Shown one piece after another: positions 1 to 10,177 of a stretch of 64,000 bases of DNA. Position numbers and translations under genes: made by a program. Source of the DNA: Coniella vitis. Its lineage: Eukaryota; Ascomycota; Sordariomycetes; Diaporthales; Schizoparmaceae. The notes beneath the pieces were generated by a model. That model made no database searches. It was not told the DNA's origin and saw only the letters and a program-made list of their open reading frames with translations. How positions within the stretch are numbered: position 1 is the first letter of the stretch; each line of letters opens with the position of its first letter. The stretch covers positions 186,001-250,000 of the forward strand of contig WUJK01000010.1 of NCBI GenBank assembly GCA_011317545.1, in the 5' to 3' direction.

Positions 1-3000
1 GGCTCACTCTCGCCTCCCCATAATAGCTTTCCTTTTTCTCCAAGGCCCCTTGTAAATAATGGCAATAGTATACATGGGTACTTACTTGCTCTACATAGTT
101 ATATAGTACATCAGTACAAAGCCAAGTACCATGTACACAGTGCTTACTATGCATCCCGCGCATCCGAGAGCAAAGGCCCCCAAACTCCCGAAGAGGAACC
201 GAGGGGCAGATGGGGGCATTTGCTCACGGGGTTTTCCTCTTCTCTACCCGGCATGCTTACTCAAACTGCAAGAAAAGGGAAAAAAAAAATTTAAAAAATT
301 AAAAAAATAAAAAATGAAAAATGAAAAATAAAAAATAAAAAATAAAAAATAAAAAGGAACCACAAAAAAGAAAAGCTAAAATCAGCCATTCCCAAAGCTT
401 CGGAATTCTGTGTGTTCTTTTTTTCTTTGTGTGTGTGTCTCGCACGCGCGCAGTGTTAATTACTTGCCGTTCACAGTTTATTGTAGCCAAGTACTCTTTT
501 TTTCTTTTCTTCTTTTCGTATGCTAGGTAATGGGATGCGAACAACGTGGGTCTACAGGGGCCTTATAGTTGAAGGGAATAAAATAAGGAAATATTATCAT
601 TATAAGAGTGCAATAAAATAAAATAAAATTTAAATAAAAAAAAACAAAATAGTCATCGTCAGCATTTTTTCCTTTACCACGCCCCCACTTTAATCTGGTG
701 ACACCCCTGTCACGCCTGCCCTTAACCTTACTTGAACCGTAAATCAACGTTACGCGTCCCGACTCCATTTCTATCTCCGAGAAGAAACAAAATTCCCTCC
801 CCCCCTCCCTCCCAGACTGGGGACCCGACGGGGGCCAAAAAAAGAGAAAAAGGCCACCACACGATCCAATTGGATCATCGCTCATTGGAACAAGAAACAA
901 GTTTATGAAAAAAAAAAATACTCAAAAAAAAAAGGAAAAAAGGAAAAAAAGAGTGCCAATCAGCAGGTGGGCAGGGGAAACAAAGTCAAAAAGAAAGAAA
1001 GATAAAGCCGCCCCTCCCCCCCAAAATTAAAGCATATCCAGCCTTCTACCCTTCTGCCGTCCAAGCCGTTGCGCTGGTCCTTGACATTTTGGATTTGGAA
1101 TTTGACACGGCGAGATCCGCAACGGCATCTTGGTGCCGTGCCACTTCCCATCCTTTCATGAGAGATCGCTGTTTTGTTGCATGTACTTACTATGTAAGAT
1201 AGTACTATTACTATGTAAGCTCTCAAGTATACTGTGTATGCTTGTTGCAAGCTTACTATGTAGTCAACCATGAGTTGTATCTTTTCCAAACCAACCCCCC
1301 CCCCCCAAAAAGGGCAGATAGGCTCTCTCACTATATTTTCCCCCTCCCCCGACACTGTCGAGATTGGAGGCTCAAAACTTCCTTTCTGGTGGGTGCAAGT
1401 GGACTCCGCGTCCCATGAGGGGGCGGGGGGGGGGAGTGCCAGCGTCAACTCAAAAAATAAAATAAAAATAAAAATAATCCAGGGCGGGCGGTCGAATGGA
1501 AACATGGCAGATACTCGTATTTTGGCCGCGAGCACTTGGTACAATCATGTATCTGACCGGTACATATATCCAACCTAACAACGCCGTTTTCTAGCCCACA
1601 GCCCGGAAAAGCCCACAACCCGAAAAGGCGGATCACCCGGGCAGGGGGGGTAGTGATGGTGGTGGTGAAAGAAAATGTACATGGTACTTTCTATCTTACA
1701 GTACAATCCAAAACGAACAGAGAGAGAGAGCAGGAAAAGATTAAGAAAGCAATTATCCTGCATTCATAATCTCATTATTCGTACCTATTCTCTGTAACCC
1801 TGAAAAAAAAAAAAAAAGAACACACCAAAACATATCTCAGAAATCGCCTGATGAAATCTATCAGCCAATCATGCAAAGCACATTATATATAGTCACAAGT
1901 CATGAATAGTAAGGAATATGGAACTGTGATGATGTCGGTGATAAGAGAAAAAAAGATTTGCCAACGGCAACTTTGCTCCGGATCAAGTATTTCCCTCCAG
2001 CCATACAACAGAACTTCTATGCAGTCCTACGTCAATACACATACATAGTACATACCTTGGGCCCTTTTCTTTGATTTCATCTTCCTTTCGGAAAGCGTGT
2101 ATTTTGCCATTCAAGGGGGAGAGCCAAAAGACGATAAGGAGAATGGTACCGTAGCCTCCTCATCAAAAAGCTCACAATCGCAATCTAGCAAGATGTTTAA
2201 ACGCCGCGTGCGGTCCCCCGCCATGGGGTTTTTAGCTTTTTGTATTCGACATCATGGTACGATTCGGTGCATGGAACTCCTTTTTGCTTGTTTTCGTGTG
2301 GCTTCTTGAGTCGTTTAGGTCTGTTTGACTGTGTGGTTTCGTGGCACTGCTGATGGGCTGGTTAAACAAAGAAAGGGCTGGAAACACTTCAATATACCAG
2401 TCACATTGATACCACTATATACAACGAACTCCTTCTTGGGTAGACTGGGTTGTACACCACGACGATGGAGAAAGAGTGCGTTCACCTTGAGAATGAATGC
2501 AGATCACATATAGAAAGGCATTCCGTATTTCAGCGCATCAAACCACCACAAACATCCCATCAAGACAACCATCAAAACTAACTACCCTTCCTTCTTCACA
2601 AATCACCTTCTTTCCCCCCCCCCCCTTTTCCAAAGAAAACTTATTCACCTCCATTCCATTCCATCCAGCATTCCAACATCGGTGGCTCGCTCGCAAGCAC
2701 GCAAGCACGCAAGCAAGCACGCACGCACGCACGTACGCACACCCAAAGACGCGCGTCATCAACGCCCACGTACTATGTATAAGCCACCATTTTCCCCAAG
2801 CCCCCTTCCCCTTCCCCTTCCCCTTCTCCCCCCCAAATTCGGAACCAGCCGATTGAAAAAAAAAAAATGGGACGAATAGGGCTACTCACCCATCATGAAC
2901 GCGGAAAAGATAATAATAATAATAATAATAAAATCAGAGGGCAGGCAGGCAGGCAGGCAGGCCTACATACTATGTAGGACTTAACTTTACATACCAATAG

Positions 3001-3491
3001 TGAATAATAACCCCATGTAGCATTCGAAACGGATATGCGAACATTTTGGCAACACTATCATAACCCTTCGTCGTGGACTATTTAGCTACCCCCCCCCCCC
3101 GGCCCAGCCGCCCGTCCCCAGCATGAAATTACAAAAGAAGGAAAAAAGAGAGAGAGAAAAGTATCACAGTACAGTAAACTATCTTTACAACCTGGCCGAA
3201 ATTTGCGCAAGTTAATTCATTAGTTTGGTGGCTCCTTTTTTTTTTTCTCTTTTCTTTTTGGTCTGCCTTGCCTTGCCTCGGTTGAATTTAATCGTTTTTT
3301 TTTTTAATAGTGTAACTCGGTCTTTGTACGTGGTCCGATGTCCGATATACATGGTACTCTGGGGTTCCAACCCCCCCAAAAACAATGATGAAAATGGAGA
3401 AAGGTACACAAAACTACTGCAGGATTTAACATTGAAAAAAAAAATTATAAGCAATAAGCAAAGAGTTGAGTTGAGTTGAGTAACCTGCCAA

Positions 3492-3533
<42 letters not shown>

Positions 3534-4705
3534 CAATTCATAGCCCACCCCCTCCCCCTCCCTCTTTTTCCCCACACGAAACACTCCCTCGGGTTAGAAG
3601 TTATATACATCGTATGTGTTTAGTTTTATACTTGCCCTTTGTGTTATATATGTGTTTGGCCCCCCCCCCCACTTTACTTTATAGAAAGAAAAACAGCCAA
3701 GGGAAGCAATACACACACACACACACACCACTTATATATATATATATAGATAGATATATATACCTGGCCTTTTTTGAGACGAAAAGAGCGAAACTATATA
3801 TCTTGGCACGACGCTTGGCTTTGGCTTTGGCTTTAGTTTTGGGTTTAGGGTTAGGTGATTAGAAGACGACGGGGACGGAGCTTCAAGAAAGAGGCTGGAA
3901 GGCGAGAAAGAGAGAAAGGTATATAATAACAAAATAAATCGTCTCTCGTCTTGCTGGGTGGGCATTTTGAGGCACGAGGTCCGTGGCAAGATGATGAATA
4001 AATAGCTTGTACATAGCTCTACTTTGGCAGTCAAGCGCATCTTGCCCCAGGTTTGTTGCTTGTTGCCATCCTCTACGACTCACTCAAAGACCGTTGAAGA
4101 GAGGCCTCAGATGTAAAAAAAAAAAAAAAACCAAACAAACACGCTTCCAGAATACAAGCACAAATGCCCGTAATGAATTTGAATGAATTTTATTTGAATT
4201 TTTTTTCTTTCTTTCTTGCTCGCTTCTTTACTGGATCTGATATGACTTGTACAGTTGTATCAACCGCGCATTCCCCATCCTCCTACTATATTGACAAGTA
4301 AAAAAAGAAAAACATGTAAAAACAAAAAGATCGAAAATCAAAGAAAGAGCGTCGCTGTTCTAGACAAACCAACGAACGAAAGAGATCACGCCTCCGTGGT
4401 TGCGTGTCTATTTCCGACCCTCTCCCTCTCTTCCCCCCCCCCCCAAAAAGAATAAAGACGCCGCTGTAGATGCAATTCGGGATTCTTGTTGAATCCCTTT
4501 CAATTTCCCTCCTACTCCTTTGGTCCTGTGCCCTCCCAGTGTTATACAACGCCTCAATCCAAGATGAATAACAACACAAAACAAAAGACAATTCTCCAAT
4601 TGGGGTATTTCCTCCGCTAGGTCGAGTTTTCAAACGACTGTATGTTTCCGTATTCCATGATAATTTCCCTTTTTTTTTCTCTTTTGTTTTTTTCTTTTGT
4701 GCCCT
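1..4705. other. Gene-free, repeat-rich intergenic region
   Basis: I see no supportable gene here; the open frames are short and rich in Lys, Phe or Pro from homopolymer runs. The stretch holds many A/T and C/G homopolymers, a (GGCA)n run near 2941-2961, a 38-base T run at 3496-3533, (AC)9 at 3711-3728 followed by TA repeats, and GTAC-N3-GTAC dyads at 126-136 and 1677-1687. The 9-mer TACTATGTA or its complement occurs at 1188, 1209, 1254, 2042, 2771 and 2968. The right end is the 3' flank of the WOPR gene. Confidence 0.7.
3496..3533. repeat. Poly-T tract (38 bases)
   Basis: This is an uninterrupted run of T in intergenic DNA. (AC)9 (3711-3728) and TA repeats follow about 180 bases downstream. 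The exact length may not be reliable, because such runs are prone to sequencing and assembly error. Confidence 0.9.
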
Positions 4706-6154
4706 TTACTTCAAAGAGGAAAAGTTCTTGTTCAAGACATCCAATGCTCGGAAATCCTCGCGGAAGCCTTCGCGGAAGCCCATCTTGTTGTGGGAGCAAC
4801 CGGGCACGGCAGCACCCCGCGGGCTGTCGCCGCCTGTTAGCGTTGTGCTGTTGGTGGCCTCGGTATCCGAGGGAGAAGGGTGTAGCAGTGCTGACAGGCT
4901 GGCCTTGTTGCTGCTGCTGCCAGACGTGCTGGACATGGCAGCACTGGTGGGCGACTGGGACGGGGCTCTGGGAGGAGGGGTTGAGCCGTGGTGGGGCGCA
5001 GCGAGTGGCAGGGGCCCAGGCATGCTTCTGGCACCGGCTGTTGTGGGCGAGAACTGCAGAGGCTGGACGCGGGGCGACTCTTCCTTGATGCGGACTTGGG
5101 CGAGGTAGGGCGAGGTGTGGGCTGACGCCGATGCTGGTGCTGGTGCTGTTGCTGCGGGTGGTAGTGGTGGTGGTGGTCCTGCCGTAGCCGCCGAGGAAGG
5201 CTGGCTGTTGTATGGTGGCAGGATGGGGGGTGTGACGCGCGGCTGGGCCAGCGACGGCGGCGGTGGGGGGAGCGCAGGCCGAGGGTCGTACAGATGGTGG
5301 TGAGAAGCGTGAGCGTGGTGAGGCGGCGGCGGAGGGCCGGCCAGGTAGTGCGGGTAGTGGGCGTGAGGGTGAGGCAGCGGGGCAGGCGCATAGTGGCCTG
5401 CGACGGTGTAGTGGCTGTAGGGCGGGGTGGCGACGGGCGAAGGCAGCCAGCCGGGGTAGGGCTGCTGGGCGTACTGTGGGTGGTGGTAGGCCGGGTGGGC
5501 GTGGGCGTGGGCGGGCGGCGGCGGCGGCGGCGGGTGGGCGTAGCTGGCCATGGGGGCTCGGGTGGTGGCGGGGACGGGCTGGTCGTTGATGCTCGACTCG
5601 GGGTACATTCCCTTGGCCGGCACGATCTGGCGCAGGCTGGGGTCGGTGCTGGGCTGCGGCAGCTCGGGCTCGTTGGGGTGGGGGCGCGAGTAGTACGAGA
5701 TGAGGTGCAGGTGCTGGCCCTGCGAGGTGGTGATGCTGAAGGACTGCTTCATGAGGCCGTCGGCCTTGTAGCGGTAGCCGTCGGGCTCGCCGTCGTCCGA
5801 GACGTCGTCGCTGCCACGGCCCGAGTCGGGCGTCTTGCCGGCCGAGCGGCGCGCCGAGGCGGTGCCAAAGCCGCCGCCGCGCTTGCCCTCCATCTCGCGG
5901 TACGTCAGGAAGCTGCCCGAGACGCGGCTGGCGCTCCACGACTTGCCGTCGGTCCACCGGCGCATGCCCGCCTCGCGCTCGTCCCACACAAAGACAGACC
6001 CGGAGCGGATCGACTGGCGCTCCTTTTCCGACAGGCGACGCTGCACGCGCGGCAGCAGGCCCAGGCGGCAGGCCTCGAAGAGCTTGATGGCCTCGGCGGG
6101 CGTGCGGACGATGCCGTGATACGTCTCCATCATGTTGTTTTGCCGTACAGCCAT
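4706..6154 (-). CDS. pac2: WOPR (Gti1/Pac2) family transcription regulator, Pac2-like
   Basis: This is a predicted nuclear DNA-binding regulator of 482 aa, encoded by one exon. The N-terminal WOPR half lies at about residues 11-90 and includes TYHGIVRTPAEAIKLFEAC, RSGSVFVWDE and RRWTDGKSWSASR. The second WOPR half lies at about 126-157 (DGYRYKADGLMKQSF, then LISYYS). The MKQSF...HLISYYS form fits the Pac2 branch better than the Wor1/Ryp1/Sge1 branch; this rests on memory of the families. The remaining 300 residues are Pro/His/Ala-rich and disordered, with a sumoylation-type site VRIKEES around Lys357 followed by SP. I chose the ATG at 6154 because the conserved block starts ten residues later; the frame stays open upstream but is low-complexity. 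S. pombe Pac2 represses sexual development, and relatives control morphogenesis and virulence programmes. The target genes cannot be seen here. Confidence 0.9.
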   Translation of the reverse strand: MAVRQNNMMETYHGIVRTPAEAIKLFEACRLGLLPRVQRRLSEKERQSIRSGSVFVWDEREAGMRRWTDGKSWSASRVSGSFLTYREMEGKRGGGFGTASARRSAGKTPDSGRGSDDVSDDGEPDGYRYKADGLMKQSFSITTSQGQHLHLISYYSRPHPNEPELPQPSTDPSLRQIVPAKGMYPESSINDQPVPATTRAPMASYAHPPPPPPPAHAHAHPAYHHPQYAQQPYPGWLPSPVATPPYSHYTVAGHYAPAPLPHPHAHYPHYLAGPPPPPHHAHASHHHLYDPRPALPPPPPSLAQPRVTPPILPPYNSQPSSAATAGPPPPLPPAATAPAPASASAHTSPYLAQVRIKEESPRVQPLQFSPTTAGARSMPGPLPLAAPHHGSTPPPRAPSQSPTSAAMSSTSGSSSNKASLSALLHPSPSDTEATNSTTLTGGDSPRGAAVPGCSHNKMGFREGFREDFRALDVLNKNFSSLK

Positions 6155-6278
6155 TGGGCTGCGGGTGGGGGTTGTTGTTGTTGTGGTTGTTATTGTTGTT
6201 GTTGTTCTGGTTGTTGTTATTGTGGTTGTTATTGTTGTGGTTGTTGTGGTTGTAGAGGTTGTTGGTGGCGGTGACGAG
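6155..6278 (-). promoter_or_regulatory. CAA-rich, nearly G-free leader of the WOPR gene
   Basis: Read in the sense of the gene, the stretch upstream of the ATG is mostly CAA, CAACC and AATAAC units. From 6278 to 6171 the RNA strand would contain one G (at 6207). Such a leader would be single-stranded, which in other systems (CAA-repeat leaders) favours scanning and initiation. Whether transcription starts upstream of it is not shown by the sequence. Confidence 0.5.
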
Positions 6279-6577
6279 GGTGGTGATGGTTGCTGACGAT
6301 AGGGTGGTGTGGTTTGGTGGTGGTGGCGGCGGCGGCGGTGGTGGTGGTGAGGATCGCCGAGCAGGCAGGCAACAGGCAAGGCTGGGCTGGAGAAGGAGGG
6401 AAGGGGGCGGGAGAATAAGTATAAAAGGAAGGAGACGGCCAAGAAGGAGAAGGAGAAGGAGCAGCAGATCGAAAAGGAAGGGACAAGAAGGCGGGAGGGG
6501 AGAGAAACAGGAAGGCAAGACGAGGATAAAGTACTGTGTATGGATGGCCCTTCGTTCCAGCCCAGACCCGGCAAAAG

Positions 6578-7290
6578 GTACCGGGTACTATGTACTTGCT
6601 TCTTGCGCTGGCACGATCGTCGGCAAGCCAACGAACGGACCGAGTTTTTGCAAAGACTGGGAAGACAACGATGGGGCACGCAGATGCAGCAAGGCAAGGC
6701 AAGGCAAGGCAAGGCAAGGCAGAGCAGAGCACAGCAGAGCACAGCAGAGCACAGCAGAGCAAAGCAATCAGCAGGCAATAAGAATGCACAGAGAGCAAGA
6801 CGGAACGACGACGACGACGACGCAGTGGGCCCCCCACTCTGCGTGGCTGCTCTACGACGTACATAGTAATGCTATAGTACTGCGGCACGGTACCTGCTCT
6901 CCCATAGTATCTGCGCCGTGCTGCACTGTACCCGGTACTGGGCCAGCAGCACACCCAGCGGCAGCAGTTAAAATATAGTTGCCCCAGCCCTGTGGCCCAC
7001 TCCACTGCGTGCGGGTCGGGGTTGCGGCACGGTACCTTGGGTACCTCGCGCGACCTGCCGTCGGTACCGCTGGTACTGTGCACTGCCAGGTACTGTGCAA
7101 GTAGCGCCCATCCAGGCCCTGGGACGGCCCCCTGTACCTGCAAGCTCAGGAGGAGCCAAGGCTTGCGCGGCGCTGGCGAGGGGCCCCACTGCCAGACAGC
7201 CAACACGGATGATCGGCCTAGCAGCTGACAGGGGAGCCAGACGGGCCGTGTGGGTACTGTGTACGCCAGTCCTCCAGGCCTCGTACCACC
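6578..7290. promoter_or_regulatory. GTAC-dense island upstream of the WOPR gene
   Basis: About sixteen GTAC tetramers occur in roughly 710 bases, against about three expected. Four are exact GTAC-N3-GTAC dyads: 6578 and 6585 share a half-site, making three in a row, and the others start at 6928 and 7254. Near-matches such as GTAC-TGT-GCAC lie between them. The role is unknown. The position, 0.4-1.1 kb upstream of the start codon, would suit a promoter or transcription start region. Confidence 0.4.
6691..6765. repeat. AAGGC / AGAGC-ACAGC minisatellite
   Basis: Six tandem AAGGC units (6691-6720) run into alternating AGAGC and ACAGC pentamers (6721-6765), all on a 5-bp pitch. A related but irregular AGAGC-rich stretch lies near 43905-43960, upstream of MSS4. 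Confidence 0.85.
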
Positions 7291-9736
7291 GTCCGTCTTT
7301 GCCGGGGCCCTGCTGGAGCGGGAATGAGTTATAGAAGGTCTCTGCGCTAAAGAGCAGACTAGCAAGCCACTGTTTGCAGTGGACCGCCCCCCCTTAGCCC
7401 CTCCAAGGTGGCCTGGACGGGCTGGTACAGTCACTAAAAGAAGACGGCTCCACAACCCTACACCTGTTCCAGGGCGCCGCATAGTACCGACGCTGACGTG
7501 CGCCAATATATCGTCGAGATCATATCCCACCACCTATTGCAACCCCAGAGAGCAGACAAGACTTGGTGTCGGCAATCTGACTGCATGGCCCCAAAGCCGG
7601 TATGTGGGCTTGCTGCTGTGCCAAGAAAGGTACCACTGCCTCGTCTTGGTCAAAGTTTCTATGCACGCTCTTGTATGGTATAAATATCCTCCGCGATGCA
7701 GATCGAACCCGCGTGGTGCAGAGGACAAGCACACGCCGACTAGCGATATCTGACCAACAGCGCCAAAGTTTAAAGCTCGAGACTAGATATTCCCAAAGAT
7801 AAGCAGCCGATCCACCCTCCCTGCCACCCTGCCACCCTGCCATCCTGCCCAACTGGCGCTGCGGTTGGCACGTCCAACTCGCAATCCCACCAAGAGCCTC
7901 GCAGGATCGATCGCCCACACGTGGGTTGTTTCCTGCCATTGCTTACCTGGTGATGCTGCGCTGGATGACGGACACGTGCCTCGCATCAACCGGTTCCAGT
8001 AGCCCAGCCCAGGTGACGGGAAACGGTCGAGGCTCTGCACGAAGCGAGGAGGATCGGAGCTGCACCGTCTGTCTGTTGTGCTTACTTGCTGCCAAAGCTG
8101 CCCCCAAGGCTGTCTGGCAGGCTTGTCCTTGCCCTAGCTGCAGAGGGCCCATCTACGTGAAAAGAGAAGAGCGTGTTCCTGCTGCTTTTGGGCCGCCGAC
8201 TGGCAGGTGGGAGAGGCAACGCCCATCTCATCGTGGTGATGGATCGGATCATTCAGCGCTTCGAGTACCAGTGCGAACCACCTGAGACGGCGTGTTATCT
8301 TGCGGTCGTGACGGCAACAAGACATGCTCTCAAACGCACCATGGTTACGACGACGACGACGATAAGTTGCTCAATTACACGCACATCGAGCAGCGTTCCT
8401 CCTCGCAACAAACCAATGACGAAACACCCGTTGGCGCTGACACAACGGGGTCATTCGTTGTCTTGTCTGTGTGTTGTGGGCGGCAATTTTTAAGGTTATA
8501 TCTATTTTGGGCCCCATTCTCTGACACGGCTGTTTCCAAAAAAACCTTGCCTTTTGCTCGTGCGTGCGCGCTTCCCTTTTCCTGTTCTCTTTCCTTTCTC
8601 CACTTCCTATTTGTTTTTTTTTTTCTTCTTTTTCTTTTCTTTTTTTTTCTTCAGACGATTTTGGGCAGCGTTATAATGCGATTGTCGGTGATTCAGGGGC
8701 GTCTAGCATGTATAGGTATAAATACACAAGTACCTGCTACGCTTTTGACAACTGGTTTTATACCCCCTCTGGACCAAGCTGTCTCTCTGTCTCTCTCTCC
8801 AGAACCCCAGCCCACAGCTGTCAACCCGGGCGATAAATAAAAGAGAAAAAAAGACGGTGTATGTGTATACAGTAAGATTGTACATGGTATCTGGTGGGGG
8901 AGGGGCGAAGATAACCGCATTGCTTTTGCTTTTATTTACTTTCTTTTTTTTCGTTGCTGATCCATGCCATGTCATGCTCATGCTCATGCCCCCCCCACAT
9001 GAAAAGGTTACTATTTGTCTCTACTCCCCCGTTAGTTAGACCAGTTGGTTCGCTGGTTGGTTTGGTTGGGTGGTTGGCTGGCTGGGTTATCGTTGAGACA
9101 GCTCTATATAAAGCAAAAGCAATCTGTCAGTTGCATGACATGTGGGGTTCTTGTCCACAGAAATTACACAGTAGAGTCGTATCGTAACGGGGCCAAAACA
9201 CCAACAACAACAATAACACCGTCATCATCATCATCAAACATGAGCAGTTGGCCATGATTGTTAAATATACACTTGTCAGCTTTTTAAGCCAAAGGTGGAT
9301 CTCGAGTAGAAATCAGAAAATAAAAAAAGCCACGTCGCCATTCGCTTAGGAAAAGAAGAAGAAGAAGAAAAGAAAACAAAAGAAAAATAGATAGGGTAGA
9401 GAACTCTGTATGCAAGACCGTGGGATGGGATGCGGGGGGGGGGTACTGTAGTTCTTACCAACAGTCATGCTAGCCGAACTTGCTCCGGCTCGGTTATGTG
9501 TGTTTCTGGCTGTTGCTGTTGGTATTGTTGTTGGTTGTTGTTGTCGTTGTCGTTGATTTATTTGTAGAGGTTGCTTTTGCGATGCCAAATTTATATCCAG
9601 CAGGCTTTTGCATAGTGTCTATACATAGTAGTAGTAGAATACAGGCAGTGGTTTGGTTAAAGTACACATTGTGGATTATATACTACATGAAAACAAAAGG
9701 TTTATGGACCTTCATCAAAATCAGAGAATCTTTACT

Positions 9737-9768
9737 CCCTCCTCCTCCTCCTCCTCCTCCTCCTCCTC
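9737..9768. repeat. (CTC)n microsatellite
   Basis: About ten uninterrupted CCT/CTC triplets lie in non-coding DNA. Confidence 0.85.
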
Positions 9769-10077
9769 TTCCTTCTCCCGGCTTATCAGAGACGGATGTG
9801 GCAACCTGTGGAAATTCTCATGGCAAGTTCCAATCCTCTGCTTTGCACATGGTATACCAGATTGCTGTTTCTACCGATAGAACCTCTTCTGATAGCAATG
9901 CGGATACGGATACGTATATATATAGATATGTATGACGACACGGGCAAAAGATGGGGGGTGGGGAGAAGAGGTCAGGGGTATTTTCTTTTTCTCTCGCCAA
10001 GAAGGGGTTCTATCATATTTTGTGGTAGATTGGGCCATTTTCTGCTTTAACTCTTTGGTCCAAGTTCTAGCCCAACC

Positions 10078-10143
10078 AAAAAAAAAAAAAAAAAAAAAAA
10101 CACGCCCAGACTTGTCTTGCTTGCAAACGGACAATCTAGCACC

Positions 10144-10177
<34 letters not shown>
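10078..10177. repeat. Poly-A(23) plus (AC)n(AG)n compound microsatellite
   Basis: A 23-base A run (10078-10100) is followed after about 40 bases by (CA)n joined to (GA)n (about 10144-10177). Confidence 0.85.

Noticed and set aside
3841..3855. Telomere-like TTTAGGGTTAGG
   Set aside because: There is only about one and a half units, embedded in other simple sequence; not a telomere or a convincing interstitial telomeric array.
5294..6274. 326-codon plus-strand frame
   Set aside because: It is the antisense shadow of the WOPR gene, Val/Gly/Arg-rich, ending in Cys runs made by the CAA leader.
4617..6518. 633-codon minus-strand frame
   Set aside because: It is an alternative frame of the WOPR gene region; the conserved WOPR domain is in the other frame.
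7680..7725. tRNA-like B box (GGTTCGATC on the minus strand)
   Set aside because: The flanking bases do not form a T-arm stem or an acceptor stem.
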